64,000 nucleotides of DNA from JADFDG01 sp965232985 (GCA_965232985.1 CBDDRC010000042.1:62001-126000); one strand, 5' to 3'. Counted from the first letter of the stretch, positions 1 through 8,881 are shown. The notes: generated from the sequence alone by a model not told the origin. Numbers and translations: made by a program.

Positions 1-60
1 ATCTCGCGTTGACCCGTAAACCCGCCAATCATCCATCCCGATCCACACAGGAGCAACCCA

Positions 61-723
61 ATGGCAACCGCGAACGAACCAGGCCTGATCATGACCAGCA
101 TTGAGTTTTTCCAGGTCGGCGGCTTCTGGATGTACCCGATCCTGCTGACCCTTATCGCCGGTGTTTTCATCGGCTTTGAGCGTTACTTCTTCCTGGCCGG
201 ACTTGCGAACCGCAACGGCAAGATCTGGAGCGAGCTGTACCCGATCATGACCAAAGGCAACTTCAAACAGGCGCTCGAAACTGCCAAGAACTCGAACAGT
301 TTCATGGGCAATATCATTGCTGCCGGCCTGACGCGCGCTGCCAACGCACGTCGCACCGAAGATATTGAGCTGGCGATGGAAGAAGCGCTGATGGAAGTGC
401 TGCCGCGTATCGAGAAGCGAACCCACTACCTGTCTACGCTCGCCAACGTTGCCGTCCTGCTCGGCCTGCTCGGCACGATTATCGGCCTGATCCACGCGTT
501 CACCGCCGTAGCCAGTGCCGACCCGTCCGAAAAAGCCAACATGCTGTCGGCAGCCGTCGGCGAGGCCATGAACTGTACGGCGTTTGGTCTCGTCACCGCG
601 ATTCCGCTGCTGGTGGTGTTCTCCTTCCTGCAGTCCAAGGCCGGTGAAACGGTGGCGAGTTTTGAAGCCGCATCCGTGAAGTGTCTGAACGTTATCCGCC
701 AGATCAGCTCCCGCACCGAGTAA
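61..723 (+). CDS. exbB: MotA/TolQ/ExbB family proton channel protein
   Basis: This 220-residue inner-membrane protein is the proton-channel subunit of an ExbB-ExbD type motor, which uses the proton gradient to drive a TonB-like transducer. Three hydrophobic segments lie near residues 21-41, 124-148 and 172-190. The small-residue stretch in the second, with GLLGTIIGLIHAF, and the following VGEAMNCTAFGL region are the family hallmark. A CAGGAG ribosome site stands 6 bases before the ATG. Two ExbD-like genes and a TonB-like gene follow on the same strand with short gaps or overlaps, so this is the first visible gene of a four-gene operon. The ligand of the system is not evident. Confidence 0.93.
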   Translation: MATANEPGLIMTSIEFFQVGGFWMYPILLTLIAGVFIGFERYFFLAGLANRNGKIWSELYPIMTKGNFKQALETAKNSNSFMGNIIAAGLTRAANARRTEDIELAMEEALMEVLPRIEKRTHYLSTLANVAVLLGLLGTIIGLIHAFTAVASADPSEKANMLSAAVGEAMNCTAFGLVTAIPLLVVFSFLQSKAGETVASFEAASVKCLNVIRQISSRTE

Positions 724-751
724 TCCCTCAGACCGAACGCCAGGAGTCGTT

Positions 752-1285
752 ATGAGGGCAAAAAAGCCTCGTGAAATGGAGGCCGATCTCGACATGACCA
801 CTTTCATCAATTTGATGGTGGTTTTGCTCGCGTTCCTGCTGGTCAGCGCCGTGTTCACCGAAGTCACCCGACTCGATGTGAATCTCCCTGCAGCAGGTGA
901 CGGTCAATCGGCCGACGACAAAAAACCGCCGCTGGTACTGGAAGTCACCTTCTATAAGGATCGGATCCTCGTCGCGAACCAGACGACCGGTCCATTGATG
1001 GTTTTCCCGGTATTGGCGAGCGGCCTCGATTACAAGGGTCTTAAGGATTACCTGATCGGGCTCAAGGACAAATACCCGGCCGTGACCGAAGTATCCGTGC
1101 TGTTGGAGCCGGACACCCCCTATGAAGTGCTGATCAGTGGCATGGATGCGGTGCGTTACAAACCAAAAATGGTCAACGGCAAACAAATCAAGGCTGCCCT
1201 GTTCCCCGACATCAGTATCGGTGATGCGATGCCCGAGTCCGTCTCGGCGCCGGTTACCGAACCGGTAACGGAAGGTGCGCAATGA
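752..1285 (+). CDS. exbD: ExbD/TolR family biopolymer transport protein (first copy)
   Basis: The 177-residue protein has the ExbD/TolR plan: a short cytoplasmic N-terminus, one membrane helix at about residues 15-38 carrying the essential acidic residue (DLDMTTFINLMVVLL), and a periplasmic domain. It is longer than the roughly 140 residues usual for ExbD, because of extra periplasmic sequence and a Pro/Val/Thr-rich tail. A CAGGAG site precedes the ATG. Its end overlaps the next gene by 4 bases, which suggests translational coupling. It pairs with the ExbB protein upstream; two dissimilar ExbD subunits per operon is a known arrangement for AgmX/PglI-type systems. Confidence 0.9.
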   Translation: MRAKKPREMEADLDMTTFINLMVVLLAFLLVSAVFTEVTRLDVNLPAAGDGQSADDKKPPLVLEVTFYKDRILVANQTTGPLMVFPVLASGLDYKGLKDYLIGLKDKYPAVTEVSVLLEPDTPYEVLISGMDAVRYKPKMVNGKQIKAALFPDISIGDAMPESVSAPVTEPVTEGAQ

Positions 1286-1785
1286 AGAAGACCGCTCGCG
1301 CCAAGCGCATGGAACGCCGCCACAAATTCCTGAGGCCGGCGACCATCCAGCTCACCTCGCTGATCGACATTTTGACCGTACTGGTATTCTTCCTGCTGGT
1401 GAACCAGCAGAACGTGACCCAGATCCCGGGCAGCGAAGATCTGCAGTTGCCACGTTCAACGTCGGATCAGATGCCGGGCGAATCGCTCGCTATCATGATC
1501 ACCAAAGATTCCATCCTTGTGCAGGGCGTGAAGGTCGCTGATATTGCAGCCATCGCAGCCTCCGCTGAAACGACTATCCCGAGTCTGGCCCAGGAGCTCC
1601 AGTACCGCGCATCGAAGACTGCACCGAAGATCAATGAGCAGGGTTTCCCCGAGCGCGAGATCATGATCATCGGCGACAAGGGGATTCCTTATACCCTGCT
1701 GCGCAAGATCATGGCCACGTGCAGCGAGAACGACTACTCGAAGATCTCGTTTGCGGTGTTGCGCCGGAAGGAGGATGCGTCATGA
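1282..1785 (+). CDS. exbD: ExbD/TolR family biopolymer transport protein (second copy)
   Basis: This 167-residue protein is the second ExbD-like subunit of the operon. It has a basic N-terminus (KKTARAKRMERRHK), a membrane helix near residues 22-43 with the conserved acid in SLIDILTVLVFFLLV, and a periplasmic region ending in an ExbD-like segment (MIIGDKGIPYTLLRKIMATC). The ATG overlaps the stop of the first exbD in an ATGA, and its own stop overlaps the start of the next gene in the same way, so the three products are probably made in fixed ratio. The two ExbD copies are clearly diverged and may form a heterodimer in the motor. Confidence 0.9.
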   Translation: MKKTARAKRMERRHKFLRPATIQLTSLIDILTVLVFFLLVNQQNVTQIPGSEDLQLPRSTSDQMPGESLAIMITKDSILVQGVKVADIAAIAASAETTIPSLAQELQYRASKTAPKINEQGFPEREIMIIGDKGIPYTLLRKIMATCSENDYSKISFAVLRRKEDAS

Positions 1786-2756
1786 CGGCAAAACCATTTG
1801 CCGGCATCAGTCCGACCGACTATCTCGCCAGCGCGTACCTTGCCTGGGACAGCATCGGCGGCGACCGTAACCGCAACCGCTGGCTGGCCCTGCTGGCCCT
1901 GCTCATTACTCTCTCGCTGTCGGTCTTGATGACCCGCGTCGAAGTTCCCAAGGTTGATCGGGCAACAGCTGAAAAGGTACCGGAGCGGCTGGCCCGACTG
2001 GTCATGCAAAAGAAGCTCGAACCGCCACCGGCACCCCCTCCGAAAGAGGAGGTAGCGGAGGAGAAAAAACCTGAAGAAGCCAAACCCGACGAGCCAGAGC
2101 CTCCCGCTGATGTTGCAGTAGCGAAAGCAAAAGAGAAGGCACAAAAAGCCTTTTCTGAAGCCAAGCAGGAGCTGGCTGCCATGCAGGATCTTGCTTCGGC
2201 ATTCGACATGGGCGAACAACAGTTGAGCAAGGGTGGCGCTGCTGCCTTTGGTGCCGGCGGTAATGGCGCGGTGTCGCGTGACATGATTACCAGCCGTGCC
2301 GGCAAAGGCTCAGGGGGCGTGACCATGGGGACGGCCTCCAGTGGGGGCGGCGGCTACGGCGTTGCCGGCGGCGCCAAACTTGCCACTGCCCAGATGGCAA
2401 AAGTTGCGTCCAGCATTACCGAGAGCAGCATCGGCGCAACCCGCAAGAACGCCAGCGGCAACCTGGAACGCACGCAGGAAGAAATTCGCCGCATGATGGA
2501 CCGCAGCAACGGGGCACTGCAGGCAATCTATCAACGCGCATTACGCAGCAACCCGACACTCAAAGGCCAGATCGTGCTGCGTCTGGTGATTGCCGCCGAC
2601 GGCTCAGTAACCACCGCCGACTTAGTGTCCAGTGATCTGCATGACCCGGAAATTGAAAAGAAGTTGCTCACGCGCATCAAGGCCATCAACTTTGGCGCCA
2701 TTGAGGGCGTGGCCGTGTGGAATGACACCTATACTCTCAACTTCTTCCCGAGCTGA
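1782..2756 (+). CDS. TonB-like energy transducer with AgmX/PglI C-terminal domain
   Basis: The 324-residue protein has a TonB-like layout: a cytoplasmic N-terminus, a membrane helix at about 34-51, a Pro/Glu/Lys-rich spacer at about 78-110, a Gly/Ala-rich stretch at about 150-200, and a C-terminal AgmX/PglI domain (about 240-324) containing NPTLKGQIVLRLVIAADGSV. It presumably couples the ExbBD motor upstream to the outer membrane. The open frame extends upstream to 1719, but the ATG at 1782 is preferred because it overlaps the exbD stop (ATGA) and follows a GGAAGGAGG ribosome site. A terminator follows directly. Confidence 0.85.
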   Translation: MTAKPFAGISPTDYLASAYLAWDSIGGDRNRNRWLALLALLITLSLSVLMTRVEVPKVDRATAEKVPERLARLVMQKKLEPPPAPPPKEEVAEEKKPEEAKPDEPEPPADVAVAKAKEKAQKAFSEAKQELAAMQDLASAFDMGEQQLSKGGAAAFGAGGNGAVSRDMITSRAGKGSGGVTMGTASSGGGGYGVAGGAKLATAQMAKVASSITESSIGATRKNASGNLERTQEEIRRMMDRSNGALQAIYQRALRSNPTLKGQIVLRLVIAADGSVTTADLVSSDLHDPEIEKKLLTRIKAINFGAIEGVAVWNDTYTLNFFPS

Positions 2757-2780
2757 GGCGTTGTTGTCGAAATGAAGAAC

Positions 2781-2806
2781 GGGACGCCAGGGCGTCCCTT
2801 CTTTTT
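2781..2806 (+). terminator. Rho-independent terminator after the ExbBD operon
   Basis: GGGACGCC and GGCGTCCC form an 8-bp stem with a 2-base AG centre, followed by TTCTTTTT. It lies 24 bases after the stop of the TonB-like gene and closes the exb operon, so the lipoprotein gene downstream needs its own promoter. Confidence 0.85.
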
Positions 2807-2852
2807 ATACTTACGCTATCTTGTCGTCATGTCTGCCTGACAGGAGAACCAC

Positions 2853-3383
2853 ATGTATCGCCGTAGCATGTACTACCGATCTGCGATTGTCGTTGGTTTG
2901 TCTGTCATCGTCCTGGCCGGCTGCATCCCGGCGCCCAGCGACATCGGCATTGACTATTCCGGCCCTATTTTCCGCAAGTCAGAGGCAGATACGGCACGCC
3001 TCTCGCCGGCCGGCCTGCCGCCGAGCACGACCGAAAGCGAACCCGATTGTGCACTGGTCGTGGAAATTCCAACCCGCAAGCGCAGTGAATGTGGTATCCG
3101 CCGCGTGATGGCGCGCTACAACAGCGGCTTGCAGACGCTGTACCAGCGGCGCCTCACCGATGACCCAACGCTCAAGGGGCAAGTCGTGCTGCGCATGATC
3201 ATCCTGGCCGACGGCAGCGTACAGTCATGCGACATCGCCTCAACCGATATCCACGATACTGAGCTGACGCGTCAGATCACGGCGTACGTGCGCACGATCA
3301 GCTTCGGCCCGCTCGAAGGCGTGCCCTCCTGGTCCGACACCTACACGCTGGCATTTTCGCCCCCGGACGGCAGCAGAAAATGA
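2853..3383 (+). CDS. Lipoprotein with AgmX/PglI-type C-terminal domain
   Basis: This 176-residue protein has a lipoprotein signal (LAGC, Cys24; the next residue is Ile, so no Asp inner-membrane retention signal). Its C-terminal 90 residues closely match the end of the TonB-like protein just upstream: DPTLKGQVVLRMIILADGSV against NPTLKGQIVLRLVIAADGSV, followed in both by a pattern of the type SD(L/I)HD. It lacks the membrane helix and Pro-rich spacer. It therefore looks like a duplicated transducer domain placed on a lipid anchor, and may cooperate or compete with the transducer at the envelope; that role is inference. Its end overlaps the convergent epmC by 43 bases. Confidence 0.8.
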   Translation: MYRRSMYYRSAIVVGLSVIVLAGCIPAPSDIGIDYSGPIFRKSEADTARLSPAGLPPSTTESEPDCALVVEIPTRKRSECGIRRVMARYNSGLQTLYQRRLTDDPTLKGQVVLRMIILADGSVQSCDIASTDIHDTELTRQITAYVRTISFGPLEGVPSWSDTYTLAFSPPDGSRK

Positions 3384-3907
3384 TCGGCTGCCGGCGGCCA
3401 GGGTTGGCCGTAATGAGCAGCGAATGTCGCGCCCAGAATCTGTGCCCGCGGTGGCAGGCTGCCCCCCAGACAACGCAGCACTTCGCCATGCACGGCGCGC
3501 CACAGCGATTCTTCATCGAGCGGGTCTTCGCTGCCAAGGTTGTCGAGGCTCACGTAAAATGCTTTGCCGCAAGCCGCACTCAACACCCACTCCACCGCCT
3601 GTGGTCGCGCTTCGACACGCTCGAAAGTTGCCTGCTGCGCGCTGTTGCGCCCGTCCGGTTCGTACCAATAACCAAAATCGACACATTGACGGCGCGCCTG
3701 CCCGGCCACACACCAATGCGCGATCTCGTGCAACGCACTTTGAAAGTAGTCGTGACGAAAAATAATTTCATGCCAACCATCCGGCTGCGATGCCGGTCGA
3801 TACAGGGGCTCGTCACCACCGGGAAGTAGCCGGGTGCGGTACGTCAGGCCAACGGCCTGCGCAAAAAGCGCGACAATATCAGCTGCGTCGTATTGCACGG
3901 TTTGCAT
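3341..3907 (-). CDS. epmC: Elongation factor P hydroxylase
   Basis: The 188-residue protein matches EpmC (YfcM), which hydroxylates the beta-lysylated lysine of elongation factor P in the last step of its modification. The HEIAHWCVAG motif at residues 60-69, RRQCVDFGYWYEPDGR and the QxxFERVEARPQAVEW segment are characteristic of the family, and HEIAH is its presumed metal site. The length is normal. The partner enzymes EpmA and EpmB are not in this window. It is transcribed alone, convergent with the lipoprotein gene and divergent from the MATE pump. Confidence 0.88.
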   Translation of the reverse strand: MQTVQYDAADIVALFAQAVGLTYRTRLLPGGDEPLYRPASQPDGWHEIIFRHDYFQSALHEIAHWCVAGQARRQCVDFGYWYEPDGRNSAQQATFERVEARPQAVEWVLSAACGKAFYVSLDNLGSEDPLDEESLWRAVHGEVLRCLGGSLPPRAQILGATFAAHYGQPWPPAADHFLLPSGGENASV

Positions 3908-3921
3908 CCAAGCTTCACTGG

Positions 3922-3927
3922 TAGAAT
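3922..3927 (+). promoter_or_regulatory. -10-like element upstream of the MATE gene
   Basis: TAGAAT lies 33 bases before the GTG start of the MATE transporter, in the short gap after the divergent epmC start. No convincing -35 hexamer is seen at the ideal distance, so this is a weak call. Confidence 0.35.
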
Positions 3928-3960
3928 GCGGCGCTTCCCGCCGACGGCCGCTACCCTAAC

Positions 3961-5391
3961 GTGACGCCCGCACCACAACAATCCTCATCTTCGCGCCCAC
4001 CCTCGGAGTTGCGTGCGCTGCTGGCGCTGGTTTTGCCCATGCTCGGCGGCCAGCTCGCGCAAACCGCCAACGGTTTCGTCGATACCGTGATGGCCGGCGC
4101 GGTGAGTCCGCTGGACCTCGCGGCGGTCGCCATCGGCGCCAGCATCTGGGTGCCGGTGTACCTGTTCATGGTCGGCGTGATCATCGCTGCCACACCAATT
4201 TTGTCGCAGCATATCGGGGCCGGCCGTCATCACCGGGTCGTACCGACCGCCTGGCAGGCACTCTGGCTGGCCGCCGGGGTCGGCATCAGTGGTTTTCTCG
4301 CAGTGCGCCATGCCGACCTGTTGTTCACCGCGCTGGACGTGCCCACGCCATTGCGCCTGATGACCGGGCATTATCTTGCCGGCCTCTCTTGGGGGCTACC
4401 TGGCGTGGCGCTGTTTATCGGGCTGCGCAGCTACACCGAATCGCTTTCGCACACCCTGCCGGCCCTGGCCATCAGCCTCATCGGCCTGGGTGCCAACATT
4501 CCGCTCAACTACCTGTTCATTCATGGCTTTTCCATTCCCGGTGTCGTCGATGTTCCGGCGCAAGGTGGCCCGGGCTGCGGCATCGCCACCGCGATCGTGA
4601 TGTGGCTGATGGCCACGCTAATGTGGCTTTACGTGCGCCACGCCCCCCACTATCGGGGAAAAATTCCGCGCGGCACGCATATCGATGGCCGCCCCCACGC
4701 ACCGGATCTGCGTGTACTCAGTGCGATGCTGGCGCTCGGCTTGCCCATCGGCCTCGCCATTTTTTTCGAGGTGAGTATTTTCTCGATCATCGCCGTACTG
4801 CTCAGCACCCTCGGCGCAGATGTCGTCGCTGGTCACCAGATTGCGCTGAACTTTGCTTCGCTGACTTTCATGTTGCCGCTGTCGGTCGCGCTCGGACTCA
4901 CCGTCCGCACCGGGCTCGCCGCTGGTGCCGGCGATCTCGCCGCAGCTCGTCGCGCGGTGCGAACGGGCATCGCGCTCGTCACCGGCGTCGCCCTGTTCAA
5001 TGTCACCTTGTTGCTGCTCGGCCGGGAAGCAATTCCCGGGATTTATACCCAGAGCAGCAGCGTCCAGGCGCTGGCAGCATCGTTGTTGGTATTTGCCGCC
5101 ATTTTTCAAATCCCCGACGCGCTGCAGGTAACAGCCAGCGGGGCGCTACGCGGCTTCAGGGACACCGCCGCGCCGATGTGGATCACTCTGATCGCCTATT
5201 GGTGTATTGGTCTGCCGCTGGGCTGGCTGTTGGGATTCGGTTCACTGTTCGGGATTGCCGTCGGCACGCCAATGGGGCCGCAAGGGTTCTGGATCGGACT
5301 GATCGCCGGGCTTGTTGTTGCGGCAGTGCTGCTCAATCTGCGCCTGGCCGGTTTCCTGCGCGGTGCGCACCCGAGATCGCAAAAAGACTGA
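3961..5391 (+). CDS. MATE family multidrug efflux transporter (NorM-like)
   Basis: This 476-residue inner-membrane protein has about twelve hydrophobic segments in two related halves. The N-terminus (ALVLPMLGGQLAQTANGFVDTVMAG) and the motif around 400 (DALQVTASGALRGFRDTAAPMW) are typical of NorM-type cation antiporters that export drugs or toxic metabolites. The GTG at 3961 is the first start after a stop and gives an N-terminus of normal length. It stands alone: epmC is divergent and the next gene has its own promoter. Confidence 0.9.
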   Translation: MTPAPQQSSSSRPPSELRALLALVLPMLGGQLAQTANGFVDTVMAGAVSPLDLAAVAIGASIWVPVYLFMVGVIIAATPILSQHIGAGRHHRVVPTAWQALWLAAGVGISGFLAVRHADLLFTALDVPTPLRLMTGHYLAGLSWGLPGVALFIGLRSYTESLSHTLPALAISLIGLGANIPLNYLFIHGFSIPGVVDVPAQGGPGCGIATAIVMWLMATLMWLYVRHAPHYRGKIPRGTHIDGRPHAPDLRVLSAMLALGLPIGLAIFFEVSIFSIIAVLLSTLGADVVAGHQIALNFASLTFMLPLSVALGLTVRTGLAAGAGDLAAARRAVRTGIALVTGVALFNVTLLLLGREAIPGIYTQSSSVQALAASLLVFAAIFQIPDALQVTASGALRGFRDTAAPMWITLIAYWCIGLPLGWLLGFGSLFGIAVGTPMGPQGFWIGLIAGLVVAAVLLNLRLAGFLRGAHPRSQKD

Positions 5392-5464
5392 GTACAGCAC
5401 TGTGACGCGCCACACGTCCTGGGCACTTTCGTCGCGGATTTCACACCGCCAACCACCGCCAATC

Positions 5465-5493
5465 TTGCTGCCTGCCACAGTCGGCGCTATCTT
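5465..5493 (+). promoter_or_regulatory. Putative sigma-70 promoter of the 5533 gene
   Basis: TTGCTG (5465-5470) and TATCTT (5488-5493) are separated by 17 bases. The predicted transcript would begin near 5500, too close to the upstream possible start codon at 5503. This favours the ATG at 5533 as the real start of the next gene. Confidence 0.5.
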
Positions 5494-5532
5494 CATTCCA
5501 GCATGCAACGTACGGCATGCAGGCAGGTGCAT

Positions 5533-6246
5533 ATGAACAGGCCGACTGGCGAACCACAGGGTTCAGGCGGCAAGGTCATCAACCTGAACTCCCGACGGCC
5601 ATCTCGCGACGAGCCTGGCCGCATCCTCAGGATCGCTCCGGAAAACGATGGGTTGCGTACCCTTTACAGCAACGACAGCCATCCAGATCGCCTCATGTCA
5701 CTCGACATCATCGGCTGGGCACTGCATGAATCCGGTACCGTCACCGCTCTCGTTCCCTGGCTTAAAGATGTCGTCGCCGCAACACTGCTTGCTGATCCAC
5801 TCAATGGCCGCTGCGAAGGTTACTGGGATCCATGGGGCACCCGGTTGCTGCCAGCAGCTCCTGCGCACAAAATTTCCGAACTCAAGGGCGCGCTCGATTT
5901 TTTCCGCCCGGCAGCCAACAACCACGCCGTGATCGTACAGACGATTCCCGATTCGCCCGGCACACATGCAGTGATGTCGTCAGATGGATTCCAGTCCGTG
6001 CAACTGCTGGAAGTGGTCGGCTGGCAATTGCGCGGTGACGGGCGCGTGCTGGCCATGCTGGCTGACGGTGCGCAAATTACCGATACCCCGATACTCGCAA
6101 CCGACCACTGCCTGTATCCGGCCCAGGAACATCCGGCATTTCGCTATTTTTTCCAGCATGGCGTCGCCAACCAGCTCAAGCGGCACGAACCGGAAGCCCT
6201 CGCTTGCCTGGCTATGCTTGCCGGTCGTGGCGGCGGCAGGGATTAA
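5533..6246 (+). CDS. Protein of unknown function with an internal repeat
   Basis: I do not recognise this 237-residue protein. It has no signal peptide or membrane helix and looks cytoplasmic. Two segments about 120 residues apart resemble each other: LDIIGWALHESGTVTALVPW and LEVVGWQLRGDGRVLAMLAD, so the protein may consist of two copies of one fold. An ATG at 5503 is also in frame, but the start at 5533 is preferred because an AGGCAGG site precedes it and a promoter overlaps the upstream region. It lies between the MATE pump and the convergent tusA. Confidence 0.7.
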   Translation: MNRPTGEPQGSGGKVINLNSRRPSRDEPGRILRIAPENDGLRTLYSNDSHPDRLMSLDIIGWALHESGTVTALVPWLKDVVAATLLADPLNGRCEGYWDPWGTRLLPAAPAHKISELKGALDFFRPAANNHAVIVQTIPDSPGTHAVMSSDGFQSVQLLEVVGWQLRGDGRVLAMLADGAQITDTPILATDHCLYPAQEHPAFRYFFQHGVANQLKRHEPEALACLAMLAGRGGGRD

Positions 6247-6300
6247 AGACCGACGCCTGTCTGAAGGTGGACCGCAGCCTGCCTGCAACAGCGTTTTCCC

Positions 6301-6543
6301 TCAACCGCGCTTGCGCACCACAAAGACAAACACACCATCGCTCCCGGACTGTTCGATCAGCGCGTGCCCGAGATGTGCGCAAAATTTCGGGATGTCGCGC
6401 AGCGTCGAAGGATCATCAGCGACAACACGAACGGTTTCACCGGCAGTCATCCGGCGGATCTGCGCATGCAGGAGCATCACCGGCTCCGGACAGCGCAGCC
6501 CGCGCGCATCAAGCTGCTGTTCACCTGCCGGGTTTGCGCTCAC
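6301..6543 (-). CDS. tusA: Sulfurtransferase TusA family protein
   Basis: The 80-residue protein carries the TusA signature LDARGLRCPEP with the sulfur-accepting Cys18, followed by the two-strand, two-helix fold ending in FVFVVRKRG. TusA relays persulfide sulfur from cysteine desulfurase to tRNA thiolation and other sulfur pathways in the cytoplasm. Its start overlaps the end of the ampG-like gene by 4 bases, so it is the last gene of an rlmM-ampG-tusA operon. Confidence 0.9.
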   Translation of the reverse strand: MSANPAGEQQLDARGLRCPEPVMLLHAQIRRMTAGETVRVVADDPSTLRDIPKFCAHLGHALIEQSGSDGVFVFVVRKRG

Positions 6544-7811
6544 GGCACCTGCTCCACTGATGGCGATACCGCGCGCGCTGGCGCGGCGGAAGCTGCCAGC
6601 TTGAAATAAACCAACACCGGTACCAGCGCCAGTGCTGTGAGCAGCGCACCGGCAATAAACACCGCCGCATAACCTGCCTGCTCGGCAACAACGCCGCTAA
6701 GGAGAGCGGCAATGCCCACGACGACAACCTGCGCTGACGCCTGCAACGTGTAGTCTGTACCCGGCGAGTGCGCACGGCACACATCCATCATTACGGTGAA
6801 CAACGCCACCGTCGACAGCCCATCGGCAAACTGTTCAAAACACACCACGGCATAGAGGACATGGTCATCAGGCCTGCCTGCAACAATCAACAGGTAGCCC
6901 AGCAGCCCGGCCGCCTGCATGCCACCGAACAACAGCAAGGCATGGCGATGACCCAGCCGCAACAACAGCGCACCGCCGAGGAACGCACCGGCAATGCCGG
7001 CGCTGGCGCCAATCACACCAACCAGCATGCCGATATCGGCAAGTGACAGGCCGGCATCCAGCAGCAGCGGTCCGATCATGCGCGAGGCGAGTGCATCACC
7101 AACCTTAAGGGTCATCACCGCAAGCAACCACCAGTGCAAACCCGGACGGGCGAGAAAATCGCGAAACACCTGCCAGTATCCGCGCACACCATGCCAGGAG
7201 GTATGCGTTGCAGCACGTTCGTCCGCCGCGCGCTCATCACGCATGAGCAGTACCGGCAGCAGCGCCAGCAGCAACAACGAAGCAATACCTGCATAAGACG
7301 ACTGCCAGCCAAAGCGGGCTACCAGCCACAACAGCAAGCCGCCACCGACCATCATGCCGACCTTGTAGCCGATCACCTGCACGCTGTTGCCAAGCCCGCG
7401 CAGGCGCAGCGACAACCGGCTGACTGCCAGACCATCGGTGGCGATGTCCTGCGTCGCCGCGACCAGATTGAGCAGGAACAGCACAACCAGCAAGGGCACG
7501 AACGCCTGCGCAACCCAGACCGAAAAATCCTGCACCGCGATCAGCAGCATCAATACCAGCGTGGCAGCGTTGAGCGCCAACAGCCACTGTTTGCGCGTAG
7601 CAAAGCGATCAACGAAAGGCGCCCACAGGAATTTCAGTGCCCACGGCAATGCCAGCAGACTCGTGAAACCAATCGCGGCGAGCGAGACACCGCTGTCACG
7701 CAGCAAGGCCGGCAGCGCCTTGCCGAGCAAACCGGCCGGTAATCCCTGCGCAAAATATAGTACGGCCAGCAAACCGAGCAGCCGTGCGTCGATAGCGCGA
7801 CCGGCGTTCAC
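6540..7811 (-). CDS. ampG: AmpG-like major facilitator permease
   Basis: The 423-residue protein has about twelve membrane helices and an AmpG-like beginning (LLAVLYFAQGLPAGLLGKALPALLRDSGVSLAAIGF) and loop (LKFLWAPFVDRF). AmpG imports anhydro-muropeptides from the periplasm for cell-wall recycling. The family also contains related permeases of unknown substrate, so the exact substrate is not proven here. It overlaps rlmM upstream and tusA downstream by 4 bases each, an unusual mix of wall recycling, rRNA modification and sulfur transfer in one transcript. Confidence 0.82.
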   Translation of the reverse strand: MNAGRAIDARLLGLLAVLYFAQGLPAGLLGKALPALLRDSGVSLAAIGFTSLLALPWALKFLWAPFVDRFATRKQWLLALNAATLVLMLLIAVQDFSVWVAQAFVPLLVVLFLLNLVAATQDIATDGLAVSRLSLRLRGLGNSVQVIGYKVGMMVGGGLLLWLVARFGWQSSYAGIASLLLLALLPVLLMRDERAADERAATHTSWHGVRGYWQVFRDFLARPGLHWWLLAVMTLKVGDALASRMIGPLLLDAGLSLADIGMLVGVIGASAGIAGAFLGGALLLRLGHRHALLLFGGMQAAGLLGYLLIVAGRPDDHVLYAVVCFEQFADGLSTVALFTVMMDVCRAHSPGTDYTLQASAQVVVVGIAALLSGVVAEQAGYAAVFIAGALLTALALVPVLVYFKLAASAAPARAVSPSVEQVP

Positions 7812-8881
7812 TCGCCGCCCACCCGACCGGTCACACGCACATAGACGGTGATTTCTTCGCGGTCGTGATAGAGCTGACGCGCACGCATGTCGAAGGTAAA
7901 CCCGGCCGCTGCAAGTTCGTCACTCAGCCGCCCGAGATTGAGCTGCGCTTCCGCATAACGGCTCTTCATCGGCAACTTCAGATTGAAGATTGCCTGCCGG
8001 CACCACCTGCTGGTCAGCCAGCGTCCCATCAGCGCCGTGACCCGTGCTGGTTTCTCGACCATGTCGCACACCAGCCAATCGACGGGGCGGCGCGGCTGAA
8101 AAGCAAAGCCGTCGGCCCGCTGATGCGTGACCAGCGGATCATCGCCCACGATCGGCGCCAGCGGCCCATTATCGACCGCCTCAACGCGCATCCCGCGGCG
8201 CACCATCAACCAGGTCCAGCCGCCGGGCGCAGCGCCGAGATCAACCGCCGTCTTGCCGGCAACCAGCCGGGTCGCCCACTCTTCGCGGGGAATGAACAGA
8301 TGCCACGCTTCTTCAAGTTTCAGCGCCGAGCGACTCGGCGCTTCCCGCAGCAGTTTCAGTCGCGGCACACCCAGCGGCCAGGGTGATGCATGCGCCACAG
8401 CACCGACACAGACATATGCCGTGGCACCATCCGCGAGATACAGCACGAAACGCCAGGGACTTGTCGGCGTCATCCGGTTACCGGCTTCGGTCAGCGCCGC
8501 GCGGATCGGCTTTTCCAATTGCCGCACCAGCGCTGCCAGTTCGCGCCCCTCGTTGGTATCCGGCGCGCCGACCAACAGCTCCCGCACATCGGGCAAGCCG
8601 GCAAGATGCGGGCGAATCGGCGCCAACCGGTCCGGCGGGGCAATCGCAATCGGGCCAGTGGCGGCAAACAGATCGCGCGCGAAAATCAGCTCATCAAGCG
8701 ACACCGTTCGCACGACATCACGGGCGTCACCTTCGTGCAGCTGGAAGCAGGCATAGCCGCTCTCCGGAACAGCCCGGCCGAAACCCGAGAAGCCGCGTTG
8801 CGCGCAGGCATCTGCCATGGCTGCTACACATTCCTTTTCAAAACCTGGGCGACAGGTGGCCAACAGCGTCTGCATGTACAT
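7808..8881 (-). CDS. rlmM: 23S rRNA (cytidine-2498-2'-O)-methyltransferase RlmM
   Basis: This 357-residue enzyme matches RlmM, the methyltransferase that modifies the ribose of C2498 in 23S rRNA using S-adenosylmethionine. Recognisable parts are the N-terminal CRPGFEKECVA, the THUMP-like middle, the SAM-binding AVDLGAAPGGWTW, VCDMVEKPARVTALM, the FNLKLPMKSRYAEA segment with the catalytic lysine, and the end RARQLYHDREEITVYVR. It is the first gene of the rlmM-ampG-tusA operon. A second in-frame ATG lies two codons in. Confidence 0.95.
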   Translation of the reverse strand: MYMQTLLATCRPGFEKECVAAMADACAQRGFSGFGRAVPESGYACFQLHEGDARDVVRTVSLDELIFARDLFAATGPIAIAPPDRLAPIRPHLAGLPDVRELLVGAPDTNEGRELAALVRQLEKPIRAALTEAGNRMTPTSPWRFVLYLADGATAYVCVGAVAHASPWPLGVPRLKLLREAPSRSALKLEEAWHLFIPREEWATRLVAGKTAVDLGAAPGGWTWLMVRRGMRVEAVDNGPLAPIVGDDPLVTHQRADGFAFQPRRPVDWLVCDMVEKPARVTALMGRWLTSRWCRQAIFNLKLPMKSRYAEAQLNLGRLSDELAAAGFTFDMRARQLYHDREEITVYVRVTGRVGGE

